This document shows positions 5,864-7,889 of a stretch of DNA of 7,889 bases, piece after piece. Position 1 is the stretch's first letter; the number at the start of each line of letters is the position of its first letter. Source of the DNA: Actinomycetota bacterium (GTDB lineage: Bacteria > Actinomycetota > Acidimicrobiia > Acidimicrobiales > AC-14); contig JAIVIH010000305.1 in assembly GCA_020200615.1 (NCBI GenBank), positions 1-7,889 of the forward strand. Direction: 5' to 3'. The notes under the pieces were generated by a model. That model saw only the letters and a list, made by a program, of their open reading frames with translations, was not told the DNA's origin and searched no databases. The translations under genes and the position numbers were made by a program.

Positions 5864-7014
5864 CGTCCGGAGCCGGCCTCGCTCGGTTGGGGAGCGGCCA
5901 GAGGGAGGCGGACGGTAAACCGGCACCCGGGGTCCTCGTTCCGCACCGAGATGTCACCGTGGTGGGCCTCCACCAGCCCGCGGGCCACGGCCAAGCCCAG
6001 GCCGGCGCCTCCGTCGCCCGGCGTGCGGGCGGCGTCGCCGCGGTAGGCCAGCTCGAACACCCGGGGAAGGTCGGGGTCGGGAATCCCCCCACAGCCGTCC
6101 CGCACCGAGACCACCGCCGCCTGGTGGTCGTCGGACACGCCCGCGTCGACCCACACCACGCCCCCCGCCGGGGTGTGGCGGATGGCGTTGTCCAGCAGGT
6201 TGCGCACGACCCGGGCCATCTCCGGGATCGACAGCTCGACCACCGGGGTGGGCCCGTCGACGGAGCGCCGCAGGTCGATCCCCTTGGCGTCGGCCGCCAT
6301 CGACACACCGGCCACGGCGTCCGACAGCAGCTCGTCGAGGGCGATCTGCTCCAGGTCGAGGCTGAGGGCCCCGGCCTGGATGCGCGAGAGCTCGAACAGG
6401 TCGTCGACCAGGCCGGCCAGGCGGTCGGTCTCCCGGGCCATGGTGCGGTAGTAGCGGGCGATGGTCTCGGGGTCGTCCACCACGCCGTCTTCCAGGGCCT
6501 CAACCATGGCCCGGATGCCGGCGAGGGGGGTGCGGAGGTCGTGGGAGACCCACGCCACCAGCTGTCTCCGGCTGTTCTCGACCGCGGCCGCCTGCTCGCG
6601 GCTCTCGGCCAGGCGGGCGAGGGCAACCTCCAGCTCCTGGCCCAGGTCGACCAGCTCGCCGGGGGCGCGGGGCGAGACTCGCCCGGCCGGACCGGTGGCC
6701 GGCCTACCGGGCTCGGACCCGTCGTCGCCGATGCGCCGGGCGATGTCGCCCAGGGTGCGGCTCGCGGCCACCACCCGCCGGGCGAGGGCGAGGGCGGCGA
6801 CCAGCCCCATGGTTCCCGCGGCCACGAGGACCACCACGAGGGCGTTCAGGTCGTGACCGGAGATGAACATGGCGCGCGCCGCGCCACCCACACCCAGGGC
6901 CACGGCCAGCACCGGAGCGAGGACCGCCACCCCGGCCTGGACGGCGATGCGAGACCGGGGAAAGAGCCGAAGGAAGGCAGCAGCAAGGATCCCGGCCGTG
7001 GCGGCGCCGCCCAC
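5860..7014 (-). CDS. Sensor histidine kinase (HisKA/HATPase_c), membrane-bound
   Basis: From GTG 7014 the protein has 384 residues. Hydrophobic segments lie at about 4-17 (possibly truncated), 28-50 and 58-80, so two to three membrane spans and little extracellular domain. A HAMP-like linker and coiled helix (~78-145) follow, then the HisKA box SHDLRTPL with phospho-acceptor H158. The ATPase domain has its N-box in RNLLDNAIRHTP (N272, N276), a G1 box DGCGGIP (306-312) with Cys where DxGxG usually has its first Gly, the F-box-like FELAYRG, and G2 box GDGGAGLGLAVARG. It lies directly downstream of the OmpR-type regulator and presumably phosphorylates its Asp58; it is coupled to the epimerase by GTGA. 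The start is doubtful: the ATG that overlaps the regulator stop is in a different frame, and GTG 7014, preceded by a GGGGTGG-like site, leaves the first membrane helix short. Confidence 0.88.
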   Translation of the reverse strand: MGGAATAGILAAAFLRLFPRSRIAVQAGVAVLAPVLAVALGVGGAARAMFISGHDLNALVVVLVAAGTMGLVAALALARRVVAASRTLGDIARRIGDDGSEPGRPATGPAGRVSPRAPGELVDLGQELEVALARLAESREQAAAVENSRRQLVAWVSHDLRTPLAGIRAMVEALEDGVVDDPETIARYYRTMARETDRLAGLVDDLFELSRIQAGALSLDLEQIALDELLSDAVAGVSMAADAKGIDLRRSVDGPTPVVELSIPEMARVVRNLLDNAIRHTPAGGVVWVDAGVSDDHQAAVVSVRDGCGGIPDPDLPRVFELAYRGDAARTPGDGGAGLGLAVARGLVEAHHGDISVRNEDPGCRFTVRLPLAAPQPSEAGSGR

Positions 7015-7105
7015 GGCCCACCCCAGCAGTGGGACACCATCTCCGATCGTGTCCCAATGAGAAGCCGATTGGAGCTGCGCTCCTCCGCTTCGCTTCGGTG
7101 CTCGC
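7015..7105 (-). other. Gap between response regulator and kinase, with hairpin and misframed ATGA
   Basis: These 91 bases separate the regulator stop from the only acceptable kinase start in frame. A perfect five-base-pair, three-base-loop hairpin (GGAGC / GCTCC) lies at 7071-7083. The regulator ends in an ATGA overlap, with ATG at 7109-7107, that would be an ideal coupled kinase start. Its frame runs to 6846 without kinase features, while the kinase frame reads through the gap without an ATG, GTG or TTG upstream of 7014. Confidence 0.35.
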
Positions 7106-7807
7106 TCATGGCTCGAACCGGTAGCCGACGCCCCAGACGGTGCACACGTGGCGCGGCTCGGTCGGGTCGGCCTCCACCTTCTCGCGGAGGCGCCGTACGT
7201 GCACGGTGACGGTGGACGTGTCCCCGTACGTGAAACCCCAGACCTGTTCCAGCAATTGCTCCCGCCGGAAGGCCCGCCGCGGGTGGCGCATCAGGTGAAC
7301 GAGCAGGTCGAACTCGCGCGACGTGAGGGACACCAGCTCGCCGTCACGCCGGGCCTCGTGGGCGACGGTGTCCACCTCCAGGCCGCCGGCCCGCAGCATC
7401 GAGGGCTCCTCGGACGCGGCCACCGGTCCCGCGGCGCGGCGCAGCACGGCCTTGACCCGGGCCGTCAGCTCCCGCGGGGAGAAGGGCTTGGACACGTAGT
7501 CGTCGGCCCCCAGCTCCAGGCCCACGATGCGGTCGGCTTCCTCGCCCCGCGCCGTGAGCATGATGACGGGTACGGGGGCCGAGGCCCGTAGCTGGCGGCA
7601 CACCTCGAAGCCGTCGAGCGAAGGGATCATCAGGTCGAGGACGACCAGCTCGGGAGGATCCTCGAGGGCCCGTCGGAGAGCGTCGGCACCGTCGTAGGCC
7701 ACCTCCACCCGGAAGCCCTCCCGCTCGAGGTAGCGCGTGACGACCTCGGAGACCGTCGGGTCGTCCTCGACCACCAGGATCCGCGCCGGGGCCGCGGTCA
7801 GAGCCAT
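7106..7807 (-). CDS. OmpR/PhoB-family response regulator
   Basis: The 233-residue protein is complete. The receiver domain (about 8-123) has the acidic pocket E14/D15/D16, phosphorylation site D58 in VVLDLM, the switch residue T85 in IMLTAR, and K107 in SKPFSP. The C-terminal winged-helix domain (about 136-232) has LTSREFDLLVHLM, a recognition-helix region ending TVHVRRLREKVE, and the wing VWGVGYRF, which is diagnostic for OmpR/PhoB-type DNA binding. ATG at 7807 fits the usual distance to the first receiver strand and follows a GGGGGA ribosome site at 7818-7823. It is the first gene of the minus-strand operon and partners the histidine kinase next to it. Its targets are unknown; control of the downstream sugar genes or of its own operon would be normal for this family. 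An exact orthologue (such as MtrA or PrrA) cannot be assigned from sequence reading alone. Confidence 0.94.
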   Translation of the reverse strand: MALTAAPARILVVEDDPTVSEVVTRYLEREGFRVEVAYDGADALRRALEDPPELVVLDLMIPSLDGFEVCRQLRASAPVPVIMLTARGEEADRIVGLELGADDYVSKPFSPRELTARVKAVLRRAAGPVAASEEPSMLRAGGLEVDTVAHEARRDGELVSLTSREFDLLVHLMRHPRRAFRREQLLEQVWGFTYGDTSTVTVHVRRLREKVEADPTEPRHVCTVWGVGYRFEP

Positions 7808-7817
7808 CGCCCGATGA

Positions 7818-7847
7818 TCCCCCGCGCTGCCGGGGACCGCATCCCCG
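7818..7847 (-). promoter_or_regulatory. Leader of the response regulator with two competing hairpins over the ribosome site
   Basis: Reading the minus strand there are three complementary blocks before the ATG at 7807: CGGGGA (7847-7842), TCCCCG (7836-7831) and GGGGGA (7823-7818). The first two form a perfect six-pair stem with a five-base loop. The middle block can instead pair with the third over five bases, and the third block is the Shine-Dalgarno sequence. The two structures exclude each other: one leaves the ribosome site free, the other hides it. No promoter hexamers are clear in the remaining upstream bases (7848-7889). Confidence 0.3.
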
Positions 7848-7889
7848 ATGTGGCCGAGTTCATCGAATCGTCAGCACCTTCCTCTACAG

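Noticed and set aside
5887..7209. 440-residue plus-strand open frame opposite the histidine kinase
   Set aside because: It mirrors the kinase coding sequence and has no motif of its own.
1..7889. CRISPR arrays, tRNA or rRNA genes, insertion sequences, phage or toxin-antitoxin modules, attachment sites
   Set aside because: No repeated spacer pattern, cloverleaf-like segment, transposase motif, terminal repeat or toxin-antitoxin pair was seen on either strand.

Overview
The window is high-GC DNA (third codon positions almost always G or C) with frequent GTG starts, a GAF-ANTAR regulator and a GT87-type membrane glycosyltransferase. Together these point to an actinobacterium; a member of the Acidimicrobiia or a related lineage is my guess, and the sequence alone does not prove it. 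The window is densely coding: seven genes, no RNA genes, no mobile elements, no CRISPR, and no gene-free stretch longer than about 200 bases.

Layout from left to right. (1) Plus strand, 15-1115: a long LOG-family protein (TIGR00730 / 'lysine decarboxylase-like' nucleotide hydrolase fold). (2) Minus strand, 1140-2654: an ABC1/UbiB/ADCK-family atypical kinase, convergent with the LOG gene across 24 bases. (3) A divergent intergenic region at about 2655-2860. (4) Plus strand, 2861-3586: a GAF-ANTAR RNA-binding antiterminator. (5) A minus-strand run from 7807 down to 3546 that looks like one operon, in transcription order: OmpR-type response regulator, sensor histidine kinase, NAD-dependent sugar epimerase of the dTDP-L-rhamnose 4-epimerase type, and GT87-like polytopic glycosyltransferase. 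Kinase and epimerase overlap by GTGA. A GGAGG ribosome site lies between the epimerase stop and the glycosyltransferase start.

The last two genes of the operon are both broken. Each is readable only by joining two frames, and each junction falls at a conserved catalytic segment that appears partly missing: the strand before the catalytic Ser of the epimerase, and the acidic motif just before the RYxWDGRV loop of the glycosyltransferase. A third, weaker anomaly is that the kinase reading frame does not join to the ATGA start that overlaps the response-regulator stop. Either the envelope-sugar half of this operon is decaying together, or this part of the sequence has clustered small deletions from sequencing or assembly.

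If intact, the operon would pair an envelope-sensing two-component system with a nucleotide-sugar epimerase and a lipid-linked-sugar transferase, suggesting control of cell-surface glycan. I did not find a clearly new system. The best leads are the clustered gene disruptions, the Cys/His insertion in the epimerase, and two competing hairpins over the ribosome site of the response regulator.
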